DNA of 64,000 bases from Sordaria brevicollis (taxonomy: Eukaryota; Ascomycota; Sordariomycetes; Sordariales; Sordariaceae). Below the pieces are notes generated by a model. The model saw only the letters and a program-made list of their open reading frames with translations, searched no databases and was not told the DNA's origin. Positions within the stretch are counted from its first letter, which is position 1, and each line of letters starts with the position of its first letter. The stretch spans positions 186,001 through 250,000 of the forward strand of contig JAUTDP010000004.1 in assembly GCA_033439795.1 (NCBI GenBank). The letters run 5' to 3'. This document shows positions 33,181 through 44,173 of the stretch, one piece after another. The position numbers and the translations under genes were made by a program.

Positions 33181-36100
33181 TTGAATATTATTAAATCCTT
33201 ATAATTTAAAGCTATACGAATTCGGTAGAATATTTATTTAATATCGATTTTCGTAAAGATTTTAGTATTAAAAATGCGGGTTAAGGTTTTTTCGATTAAG
33301 GGTAACGGATATTAGTCTTTTTGGGTAATAATATTAAATTTTCGGTAATTTATATAGAATTTTAGACTTTTATTAATTTTAGGTATAAATAAAATAAATA
33401 TTATTTAAAGTATTAAATTCGCTTCGATAAAGCCTTTTTATAAATTCTCTATAATATATTTTTAATACTCTTTTAATTCCGTAATTATTATTCGATATAG
33501 CGGGTTAATATTTAAATCCTTTGGTCGTTTGCCTTCTTCGAATTTAATTTTATAATTTATATTTAATTTATATTTAAGTAGTATATTAGATTCTATTTTA
33601 TTAAAGATTTTTAATTCCTTTATTTTATAATAATTTAACGGAATTTTTATTAATACCGTTATTATATTTTTTAACGTATTTTTTAATTTTTCTTACCTTT
33701 TTTTTAGGGTATCGATAATACCGTTAATTTCGTATAAATTAATAATTTTAAGCTACGCTTTATTCTTATAAATATAATATTCGAAAATCTCTATTAAGAT
33801 TATTACTAAGTCCGTTAATTTTATTTTAATTTATACCTATTTCCTTTCTAATTTATAAGGACCCTTTGCATTTTTTAAGGGGAATAGTTTCTTGCCTAAT
33901 TCCTTTTTCTTTTTTTTTCCCTATTATTATTGTTTTTCTTTAATTAGAGGTTTTATTTCGTATAATTCTCTTTCTATTTTCCTTATAGTTTATTCTTCGG
34001 AGGATAAAGATAATAAACGATTAAATCGTATTTATAAGATTTTTAAAGGTCGGTATTTATTATTAAAGATTTTTTCCTTAGGTTTTATCTTTTTTTTACC
34101 CAATTTATCCATTTTTATTATTAATTCTTATATTTTCGATTAAATCGCTTTCTTATCTTTCCTCTTTTTATCCTCTTTGGCTATTTTTCGTTCTCTTTTA
34201 ATTATATCCCTCTAAAATTGGTTATCGTTTAATAATTCGATTAATTTATTTATTAAAATATTATTATTTTCTTTTAAGATTAGGATAGTATTTTTTATAA
34301 ATATTAATTTTCTTATTTAGTAATCCGGTAATATATTATTTTTTACTAATTATATTTTTCCTAAAATTATATCCTTCTTTAGTTGCAATAGTATTAATAT
34401 TTATTATCGGTTGTATTATATTCTTTAAATTTGGATAGCTCCTTTTATAGCCTTATTAATTTAGTCGGGTTATATTTTTTTAAACCTAGTAATATAATTA
34501 GGGTTAAAATTGTTATACTCTTTTAAACTTAATTTTTTGAATTTATTATTAAATTATTTATTTATTAAAATATATATATTTATTTTAATATCGACGAGTA
34601 CATTGTCGGTAATAATAGAGAATTTATTATTAATTATAATATATATAATAAAAAATTATTTACCGTTCTTTAAATAATTATTTAAATCGAAATTTAGGTG
34701 GGTTTAATTTAATTAATATATTAGAATTATTTCTTTTTTACTTTTTATATTTTTAACCGATATTTTTCCTAAAGTAGAAATTCTTCTTTAGGCGTTTAAT
34801 TTTCCGATTCCTAAAGGGAATTAAATTTATTAATATAATTTCCCTCTTCTTTAATTAATAGTTATTTATTTTAATTAATCGGTTTAGAATTTTGTAACGG
34901 TCTTTAAATTTGGTTAGCAATGGTATTTAATTTAGTTTTTAGTGCGTTAATATTATTAATTTTAGCTTTATTGGGATAAATTATTAATTAATATCCTATT
35001 TTATAATAATTGAAATAGCGGTTTTTAGTATTTAATTTCTTTATTTCTTCGAATGTAAATTATTAATATTTAGGGGTAATAATATATTAGGGGGAGGGTT
35101 TATTATTAAAAGTAAATAATTTCCGGTCTTATATTTTATCTTTAGAATATTAAGTATTTTTAGATTTTTATTCCTTTCTTTTTATAATTGTATTTAAGGA
35201 TTGAAGTAAATAGTAATACGATTCGAACGTTATTTTGGGGTTAAAGTATATAATTTCTATAGGGATTTTAAATTCCCGAATTATTTTCCGACGGAAATTT
35301 TACTTTTAAAGGTTATAAAGTAATTAACGGAGTTTAGCGAAATGTACGAATTTAATTTTGAAGTCGGTAAACGATTTTATAGCCTTTATTTTAAATTGTT
35401 TATAATTACTAATAGTTTTTTTATTAATATTATAATTATAATAATTATTCTAAAGTTATTCTAATAATTTATTAATAATTTTAATAGCTTCGGGATAATA
35501 GGGATTTAAATAGGGGAATATACCGTCGGTTATAGTTCCGCCTAACCGTAATATTATTTTATTTATACGGGCGTTTTTATCCTAGAAGTAGTTTCTATTT
35601 TATTTAAATTTATTTTTTATTTGGAAAATTTATATATCGAAAGAAATTTTATTTTAGGATAAATTATTATTCAATATAGGGATATTGGGGATTTTAGTAG
35701 ATTTTTTATATTTGCGTTTTTGGGGGACTAAAGGTCCGATAAGGGTATATTTATAATTATTTTAGTCCCGAATAGGAGGGTTCTTTTATTTTAGTAATTA
35801 GGCTCTTTTAAAGTTATTATCCTTATTATTATAATTAGAATCGTTTCCGGGTTCGTTGGGGTTTTTTTTGTAGTCCTTAAGATTTTGATTTAAAATAGCG
35901 TATTATACGGTAGTCTCCCGTTTGTTTATTTCGGCTACGGGAGTAACTACTTTAAGGATATTAGGAAATTATTTACCGCTTTTCTTTCTTATAGGAGGGG
36001 CTTTATTAATTATTTTAATACGTTTATTAATTAATTATTTGGTTTCCGATTACCTTTCTTAAAAATTAGGTATAGTATTAGCGTAAATTGCTATTATAGA

Positions 36101-37694
36101 GTCTATTAAAGTTATTACTATACGAATTAGGAAATGATTTTAATTATTTAATATTTAGATTTATTTTAGCATTTTCGGGTCGGTAGGAGTAATTATAATC
36201 TAATTAATATTTTAGGGTTTTTTTTTATTTTATTATAGGGTAGTAACTTCTTTATTAATTTTATTAAATTCGTTAATTAAATAATTATTATTTTTAAGTA
36301 AATTATTAGCTTTTTTAGCGAAGTAGGTAATTTAAATATTTAAACGGGTAAAGTCTTCCCGGGCTAAATTTATAAGCGTAAAAAAGTTTTGAATTATATT
36401 TTTAAAGGTATCGTTAAATATAAATCGGAAGTGTATTTCGTAAAAGATAGCGTCCGGATTTATAATATAGGCCCGATAGAAATCTTTTTTATTAATAGAA
36501 TAATATTGGATATTAAGGCTATTAATACCGAAGGCCTTTAATTTAATTATTATTCTAAATATAGGATCGAAGAAAAGAATTTCTTTATTTCTTAAATACT
36601 ATTTCCGGTTTAATTAACGAATACGCTAATAAATATTAAAATTAATTTTATTAAAGGTAATTTAATATTAGGGGTTTTTTATATAAGGGTAAATCTTTAA
36701 AAGGTAATTGGCGATAAAATTTTTAAACGTAAATTAATAAATTTAAAGGTTTTAATTATATTATTTATTTATAATAGCCTAATTTACGTCGTTTTTAATT
36801 AGAATTTTTAGCCCTATAATAGTTTAATTATAGAATTTCGTTTTTATATTCTTGTTCGGAATTTTATAGGGGGAATTATAATAGAAATTATATTTTATAT
36901 TAATAATTTTATTAGGATTAAAGATTAAATTATTAAAGGTTTTAGAGAATATTTTTAATATAATAAATATTATATTAATTAGGGTTTTATTGGGTCCTAC
37001 GAATATAATAAAAATTTCCCTCAATTTGCTTTTATTTATAGAAAGAATTTTAAAAGGGTTATTACGTAGTAAAGAGGTAAGAGCGTTAATATTAATATTA
37101 ATTTTTTTCGCGGGTAGGATATAGGGTACGGCCTTAATATTTTTATTTAATAATTCCAACGAAGATTTCTAAAATTTATTAACTATTAATACGGGGGTAT
37201 TATTTTCGTTTAGGTATTGCGATTATTCTTCGGTGAATTCTTCTTTATAATTAGTAATTTGGAGGTTATTAAAGGGTAATTTTAGGGATGAATTTAAATA
37301 ATAGGAGGAATATTCGTTAGTATTTATATTAGAATTATTTTGTAAATATCCTTTAATAAGGTTAGGATTATTAATAAGGTCGTTATTTTCGTTTACTTCG
37401 GTAATAGGAGTAAGACGGAATTATTATTATTAGGAGGGGGAATTTTTGGTATTAAATATTGTAAATTTGGTTTAATTTGAGGCGGAGGCGGGGGGGGGTA
37501 GAGTATTCAATTTAATAATACCTTTTATATTATAGTTATTGTAAAATTTAGCGAACCTTTTTTGAATTAAGGTATTATATTGGGCTGGTCGACTTTGTTC
37601 GATATAGGGAATTAAATGAGAATTAATTATTCGGTATTAAATTGGGTAGGATATTATAATATTGTCTTCGATAAAAGGATAATATTTAATTTTA

Positions 37695-37950
37695 TATGAG
37701 AGTATAATTCTATGAGAGATAAATTATAAAATTAGAAGTTATAATTTAAAGTAAAATTAAGTATAAAGAAGGAAAGGAAAGGTTAATAAATGAAGGCATT
37801 GTAAACCTGGTATATAAGTTAGGTCTTGCCGTCCTATATCGCTTTCCCAATCCGGATTTATTTTATCGATAAGAGGTTGAACCTTATTCCATCCGATGTA
37901 TCCTGGGTCCAGTGCCCTGTCCCTGGCACCCATCCTGCTATGCCATGACA
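37695..37950 (-). repeat. Gypsy LTR, right copy
   Basis: 256 bp. The inner (left) half is strongly RIP-mutated and the outer (right) half is GC-rich and almost unmutated, the mirror image of the left copy. Confidence 0.9.
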
Positions 37951-40900
37951 GGATTTACAGGCTTTCAGGCTTCGATAAATAAAGGATTTAAGGGATCCGG
38001 TAATTTAAATAACGATTTAAAATCTCCCCCTAAGTAAAATAATAAATTATTTAAAGTATAGGGGGCTTAAGGAATAAGGGAAATAATTCCCCTAAAATAG
38101 AATATTCCCCTAAAATGGGATACTCCTTTAAAAATTGCCGGTAGGTTGTACGGATTTTCTATATATTTATCGGCGGCTATAATCTTTTTAATTCCTATAC
38201 GGTTAATAATATAAGGGATTTATTTATTAAATATTATATTATTAGTAATAAAAACCCGTTTATTATTATTAATAAATATAATATAATTATAAGAATTATT
38301 ATAACCGAATAAACGATAAGGGGATTTAATAGAATATAATTTTCTATTAAAAACCTTCCCGGCTAAATAGTAAAATTTAAATGAATTTAATACCCTTAAT
38401 TATAATAAATCGGGTTTATTTCCGAATTAGGTTTTATAAGGGGTTTTATTAATAATCGAATTTAATAACTAATTACGTAAATATATAATAAATTATATAA
38501 AGTAGGGCTAATATTTAAAGGGAAATTTTATTTAATATAGTAATGTAATTAACCGCTCTAAAACAATATTATTAAATCTTTTAATTATACCGTTTTATTA
38601 ATATTATTTAATAGCCGTATATTATAATATAATATATTGGTCGTAATATTAAAAATATAATACTTCGCTTAAATTTTCGCCGGCTTAATTTAAATATACG
38701 TTAAAAACTTTACGCTTAATCGTTTTATAGCGGTTTATTTAATTAATAAAATATTCGTATAAATTTAATTTTCTTTCTAAAATATAAATTTAAACGAATT
38801 GAGTAAAATTATTAATAATAATTAATCAATAGCGCTCTTTATTTACGCCGTCGATTATTAGTAGCCCGGCGATATTTATATAAATTTATTTTAATAGACG
38901 TATACTTCGCCGAATAAAGCCAATATAAGGAATTTACATTAAATAATTAATTGTATAATTTTTATAAAAATAAATTATATTAACGGATTTTATACCCGTG
39001 GATATTATTTAAAGAGAATATAAATTCCCTTCGTCGAAGTAATTTAATTATCGGTATTATAATTAAAGAGATTAATTTAAAAGGTAGTAGATTTTTAAGG
39101 CGATACCGGTAGTAGGGTAAATAAATTAATTTAAGAAATGAAAACCTCCGATTTTAAAATTGGAAAAATGAAATTAATTATTAGCGAATATAATAAAGCG
39201 TTTATCGATAAATACAATATTATAAGAAACGTTAACTTTCCGAAGTTAAGAAATAAAAATAAAATTATAAGCGGCCGTAGGGTAAAAGTATATATTAATA
39301 AGTAGTAAATACTTTAATTTATTATTAAGAGTTATTCGGGCTTTAAATATACCGATATACGTTAATATAAATAAAAAGTTATTAATACCCAAAATAAAAA
39401 GCCTTTTATAAGGGCGAAAAAAAAATAGAATAAAATTATTTAATTAACAAATAAAATGGTTAATAATATTAATATTTAAAAAATACAGATTTTTTAATAA
39501 ATTTAAAAATAAATTAATTTTTCTTATAGTAAAGAGGGCTATAATAATTAAATTTAAGGAAGACCCTTCGGGGGGTATAATAGTAATAGATAATTATATA
39601 TTAAATACCGCTGTTATATTTAATTACTCTAATAATTTAGTTTCGGTATTAATATATTCAAATTAGTCTAGAAGAATAATTAAACGGGGGGTATCCTAAA
39701 TACAAAAACGTTTAAATAAAGGTTTATTAATATTATTAATAAAGGTAAAATTATATTTTTTAATATTAAAGGTATTTAAATTAACGTTACAGGCCGATAT
39801 ATAATTTTAATATTATTTATTAAATGAATTATTTTTCTTTTAAGGTTATTTTATTATATAATATCCAAAGCGTAATTTTCTAAATTAATTTTTCAATTCG
39901 GAATGAAATTTCTAATAATAATTATCGCTATATTTAAAATTATTATATTTATTATAAAGGGGTTAAATTATTTTACGTTTAAAATTTTTATTAGTAATTA
40001 TTTTAGTAGCGTAAAGTATTTTTCCTTTATAATTATTTTTTTTTTAAAATTTGGAAATTTATATATTAAAAATTGCTATAGAGAATAATATACTGGGTAT
40101 TATAATAATATTATTAGAACGAATAGGAAGGACGTAATTATTTTAGAAAAGGTTCTCTTTAAAATTATAATAACGGTCGTTAAAGCTTTATAAAAAGTAG
40201 GCGATAAAGAAAAGTTCGGGGATTTTAAAGGATTAATTAATTTAAATTATAGTAATATAAATATTATTATTTTTAATAGCGTAAATATTAACGTTATTAA
40301 ATTGGGATAAAAATAATATTTCTTAGCGTTAAATAAATTTTAGTAAATAAATCCAATTTGGCCGGAATTGCGGATTTTAGCCGCTAGGCGTTTAAAAATT
40401 TAATAAACGGTAATAATAAATTGTAAAAGAAGTTCGGGGGATTTAAAATCGATATAATTTTAATTTTAAATAAATATAATAATAATACCGACGAATTAGG
40501 ATTAATATATAAATTAATTAATAAAAAATTCGCAATAATTATTATTTTTCTATAAAGGTAATTATAATAGAAGGTTATTATTTAAAAAAGTAGTATTAAA
40601 GCCGGTAATACAAATATAATTATAAATAATTTTATTTTAATCGGTCTAATCCTTAATATTTTTAAATTTAAAAAAATTTTCTTAACCTTTAATATTAATA
40701 GGGATAAATATAATAATTAATTAATATTTACGTTAAAATGCGTAAATAATTACAACTTGAAAGGATTAAGTGCGGTTTAATGTTTAAAATATAATAAAAT
40801 AATAGAATTAAATAGTATCAAAATAGTAAAACTTTAAATATTAAATAGGTTAAAGGGTAAAAGGACGGTTAAAGGAGCCGAAGGGTTTAAAAAAAATAAA

Positions 40901-41756
40901 TAATATAATAATAAAACGGAAAGTAAATAGAAAAATATATTTTTAATATACGTAGAAAAGGTATTTAATAATACAATTATAATTTTTTTTATTAATTTTA
41001 AAAAATTATAAAGGTTTAAATATTTAATAATAATAAAAGGCCGAACGAAGGGCTAGAAATTATATTTTAAATATTTATAGGTTTAATCGTTTAGAAGTAA
41101 CGATTTAAATAAAAATTGCCGGTTTTAATTATTCGGGGGTAAATTATTTTATTAATTTTAGTCGTTCCGGCGGTATTTTCGGATATTTTTCTTTACCGGG
41201 CCTAATTTTTAGGACTTTAATATTTTAATACTCGTATTAATAATATAGCGAAAGCTTATTATAAGAATCGGTCGGTTAAACGGTCGGTCGATTAATCGGT
41301 CGATCGGTCGGTCGAAAATTATTTATTAATACGCTAATTAAAAGTAGGTAAAATTATAATATCTTTATAAATAAATTTTTTAATAAAAAACGTAAAGAAT
41401 TTTAATATTTTAATAATTTAAATATAATTTCGGGATTTTATATTAACGTTAAAATTTTATATAAAATTTAATATTTTACGGCAAATTTAGTAATTTAAAT
41501 TATAATATTTAATTCGCCGAATTTAAAGTAATTAATAATAGCGCGTTATTTCGACGTATACCTTCCGAAAAGGGAAAGAGGGGTAAGTATATAAACTACG
41601 TCTAATTTATATCTTTTTAGTTTTTTTAATTATAACGCGCAACGTTAAAACCGTAGGGTACCAATTTAAATACGTAAACGGCGAAATTATTCTAAGGTAA
41701 AAACGAAGTAATAAGGGTTAAAGTTGGAGGTAATTTAATTAATTATACGTATACGG

Positions 41757-41773
41757 AATCCGGGCTTATAATT
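41757..41773 (-). other. Probable primer-binding site of the Copia element
   Basis: Read on the minus strand, directly inside the 5' LTR, is AATTATAAGCCCGG. One RIP-type G-to-A change separates TTATAAGCCC from TTATGAGCCC, which is complementary to the anticodon arm of initiator tRNA-Met. Copia elements of insects and fungi are known to use this half-tRNA primer. Confidence 0.5.
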
Positions 41774-41968
41774 TATTAAAATAGATGGAGGAACGAGAGG
41801 AATGAAGGTATTACGAGTAAAGAGTATATATAGAATAGTAGTGAATTTGTTAATTAAAGAAGAAGAAAGAGGAGGAGAGAGGGAGAATCCCTCGATATAT
41901 ATATAAGAATGAGATCCATGTGCAGATCGATAATGCTAAGACAGGGTAGACAAGGGTACCCTTCAACA
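41774..41968 (-). repeat. Copia LTR, right copy
   Basis: 195 bp. The inner (left) half is RIP-mutated (it starts TATTAAAA instead of TGTTGAAG) and the outer 60 bp is intact, ending CTTCAACA before the GTTAC duplication. Confidence 0.92.
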
Positions 41969-41973
41969 GTTAC

Positions 41974-42717
41974 AGGTCTCAAGATTCAAGAACGGCTGGT
42001 GGCATGCCAACTCACAATGTAGTACTTCACTACCGTGGAAAAGAAGGAGTCTATGGAAGCTTGTGAAGAAAAAAATACGCTTTATTGAACCAATGTTGTC
42101 GTGATCAAACACAATTGATACCTACTACCTCTAGGGTTGGACGTCACTTTCGCATAATCCAACAGAGCCTTCAGCTTTTGACCACTCAAAGCCTGTGATG
42201 AAAGACTCAACTGAAACTTGGAACGCCTTCCACGAGACCACCAGAAGCTTTAATAGTGATTTGTTGTTGTTTTGTTCCTTCCAATGATCCAGCAGCGCCT
42301 TCCATATCACTTCTACTCCAAGGGCCACGTCTACATTCTCGGGGCAAGAACGCCGGTACTAGTGCCAGCCACCTAAACATGGAATGAGCGGCTTTCTACG
42401 CGAAAGGCAAAGATGCATGGATTGTTAGCGCAAGCTACCTCTATGGGCGTTGATCTCAAGAGTCCATGTGTCGTGCACCGAATATGGTAGTGCTTTCCTC
42501 ATTAGAAGGGAAGGTACCGCGCAGACAGGAATGGATTAACTTGCCGAGATATATAGAGGTAGGCACGCCTCAGCCACCCCTTCAGCTACCAGAAGTCGAG
42601 TTCAATTCATTCAGCACCCTCTCACCACCACCCCCTGACTCCAGAAAGAGCAGCACTCTGACACCATATCCCAACCAACTAGAAGCCCATCACTTCGCCA
42701 CACGCCACACGCCCACA
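41974..42717. other. Spacer between B and C, original downstream flank of B
   Basis: GC-richer, non-RIP sequence. Because the Copia element is flanked by GTTAC repeats, this is the DNA that once followed the B stop codon directly. It carries a 23-bp segment at 42018-42040 resembling one upstream of B. No gene is supported; the minus frame at 42131-42328 has no recognisable domain. Confidence 0.55.
42550..42556 (+). promoter_or_regulatory. TATA box of gene C
   Basis: TATATAG followed by AGGTAGG, 168 bases before the C start codon. The E promoter carries the same TATATAGAGG sequence. Confidence 0.6.
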
Positions 42718-43158
42718 ATGGATCCTGCCACGCCCACACTGCGTCTCGTCGACATTGTCTCCCTCGCCGTACCTTTTGTCTGTTTCCTATTTATAAGCCA
42801 ATGCATCGGCTATTTCTTCCTCCCAGAGCCCAACCTTTTCTTCATCACCAGCATAATTTCGCTTGCGAGTTGCACAATCATCTTCAGTCTCTGGGGCATC
42901 ATTGCCGTTCAGAAAGAACAACTCGCAGAGCAGAAGATGACCAAAGTGTTGGTCGCGAAGGCTGACCTACACATGTTGAACTCATTCCAATTTCTGGTCG
43001 AACAACAGAAACAACTGGTCGAAGCTATCGAGAGGATAGAATATCCGGTAAAGACTGTGGCGTGGCAGGGAGATGTGCTGCTGAGGAAGATGGAGGTGCC
43101 TGATGGTCAGAGACCGTTTGTGCCTGATCGAAATATTAAGAACTCGTTTTGGAGGTGA
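42718..43158 (+). CDS. Gene C: two-helix membrane protein with coiled coil
   Basis: A single exon of 146 aa with a strong CACAATGGA start context. An in-frame extension upstream is less likely because it would cross the TATA box at 42550. Two hydrophobic helices (about residues 11-33 and 41-64) are joined by a tight FLPEPN turn, forming a hairpin. A coiled-coil-like stretch follows (VQKEQLAEQK...FLVEQQKQLVEAIERIE, about 65-107). The protein ends with the family motif GDVLLRKMEVPDGQRPFVP. Gene E shares the FLPEPN turn, the second helix and QKEQL. There is no known domain. By the positive-inside rule both termini probably face the cytosol (inference). Confidence 0.72.
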   Translation: MDPATPTLRLVDIVSLAVPFVCFLFISQCIGYFFLPEPNLFFITSIISLASCTIIFSLWGIIAVQKEQLAEQKMTKVLVAKADLHMLNSFQFLVEQQKQLVEAIERIEYPVKTVAWQGDVLLRKMEVPDGQRPFVPDRNIKNSFWR

Positions 43159-43555
43159 AGGTGCACTGGGAGACACTCAAAGCCTGAAAGGCGAGATGGC
43201 ATAAGGACTGGAGGGAAGGTTGTAGGAATAGGGTTGTAAGATTGGTGTATGGGATAGACAGGTTTTTCTTGGCTCTCAAAGGCGACAAGGAAACAAATTT
43301 CCGTTTACAGCGGAAGATTAACAGAAAATCGACATGCGGCCCTTGAGGTCGTTTTGTGAAAGGACAAAGCAATCTACTCCTTCCTTGTTCCGTCCGCGTA
43401 TGCTCTCACCTCTTTCCTTCCCCTTCGCAACTTCCCACTGTTTCCAGGAGATAAATAGCTCACAATCCCTTCCTTCCTGACTTCAAAATTGTTTGTCACC
43501 CTAAAGCAAGTCCAACCTGAATCCTTGATACTACACTCTTCATCAAACCCACAAA
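43159..43555. other. Short spacer and promoter of gene D
   Basis: 397 bases between C and D. The last 170 are C/T-rich with the AT-box at 43452, as expected for a promoter and leader. No gene is seen. Confidence 0.5.
43452..43458 (+). promoter_or_regulatory. TATA-like box of gene D
   Basis: TAAATAG lies 104 bases before the ATG of gene D, a shorter spacing than in the other family members. Confidence 0.4.
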
Positions 43556-43978
43556 ATGGAATCCCCCCAACTCACCCCCCTCATCAACACACTACGCCAA
43601 TACCTCCCCTACCTCCCATGGGCGGTCGGCCTTCTGTCACTGATCTTCGCTACCAACATGATGATGGGCTGGACCATGACCGTCATCATTGACAAGATTT
43701 ACAAAGAGCAAACCGAGCATCTACAAGCCATATCGGTACACGCGCGTACCCACACCGAGACATTGAAGCAACTTGGGCCCATGATGGTAGCGGTGGAGAA
43801 GAGTGTCACAGTCCTGGAGACCCAGGCAAGACAGCTGGATGCACTGCTCAAGGTGTCTGGTGTAAAAGATGGAGAGAGGCCGTGGATGCCCTGTCATGTT
43901 AGGCTGGGACTGCCCAATCGTTGTGAGAAGCAAGATCGGTTGGGAAATTGTTCGGTTCATCTTGATGCCCCTGGGTAA
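43556..43978 (+). CDS. Gene D: one-helix membrane protein with coiled coil
   Basis: A single exon of 140 aa. A short polar N-terminus is followed by a membrane helix (about residues 18-45, WAVGLLSLIFATNMMMGW), a coiled-coil-like region (about 46-96, with EQTEHLQAISVH and VAVEKSVTVLETQ) and the family motif LDALLKVSGVKDGERPWMPC at about 94-113. The VLETQ...LDALLKVSGVK segment lines up with VLVNQFDVLLGHLGVK of gene B and VLAHQNDLLLEQKGVK of gene A; the DGERPWMP part lines up with DGQRPFVP of gene C. D therefore links the two subfamilies. Four cysteines lie in the last 30 residues. A GTGAGT donor at 44032 lies after the stop and may define a 3'-UTR intron. Function unknown. Confidence 0.72.
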   Translation: MESPQLTPLINTLRQYLPYLPWAVGLLSLIFATNMMMGWTMTVIIDKIYKEQTEHLQAISVHARTHTETLKQLGPMMVAVEKSVTVLETQARQLDALLKVSGVKDGERPWMPCHVRLGLPNRCEKQDRLGNCSVHLDAPG

Positions 43979-44173
43979 CGACCCGCGGAGGAGAAGTGAA
44001 AGTGGTGAGCTGGCCTCGGTTTCCTTCCCTGGTGAGTTGTTCTTCCCTTCCGACTCGACCTGAATTTGCGACGTAACTAATTCGTTCCTGACTCTTGTAC
44101 AAAAGGCACGCAAATTCGTGATTGTTCATGGGGATGGTGAAAGGGCCGTGTTGTGGAGGGAAGGTGACAAAAA

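Larger units (their letters stand above)
29610..37950 (-). mobile_element. RIP-degraded Ty3/Gypsy element nested in the Copia
   Basis: The 256-bp LTRs at 29610-29865 and 37695-37950 start TGTGAG/TATGAG and end CATGACA/TATAATA. The 5-bp duplication GGATT is present at 29605-29609 and 37951-37955. A minus-strand polypurine tract (CCGGAGGGGGGG) abuts the left LTR. Total length is 8,341 bp. A Gypsy RT is readable on the minus strand at about 32830-33180. Read frames are full of TAA/TAG stops, so the element cannot move by itself. Confidence 0.93.
26983..41968 (-). mobile_element. RIP-degraded Ty1/Copia element, with a nested Gypsy
   Basis: Two 195-bp LTRs (26983-27177 and 41774-41968) begin TGTTGAAG and end CTTCAACA, or RIP-mutated forms of these. 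The 5-bp direct repeat GTTAC lies at 26978-26982 and 41969-41973, showing a single insertion event. A polypurine tract read on the minus strand (GAAGGGGAA) abuts the left LTR, so the element is transcribed on the minus strand. Removing the nested Gypsy (29610-37950 plus 5 bp) leaves 6,640 bp, a normal Copia size. Copia reverse-transcriptase sequence is readable at about 28786-29110. All coding frames are destroyed by RIP. Confidence 0.93.

Noticed and set aside
33892..34143. Plus-strand hydrophobic frame inside the Gypsy
   Set aside because: The element is coded on the minus strand; Phe/Ile/Tyr-rich frames are expected by chance in AT-rich RIP DNA.
43869..44063. Alternative C-terminus of gene D in another frame
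   Set aside because: It requires a frameshift, and the D frame is already complete with the family motif. The GTGAGT donor nearby may only mark a 3'-UTR intron.
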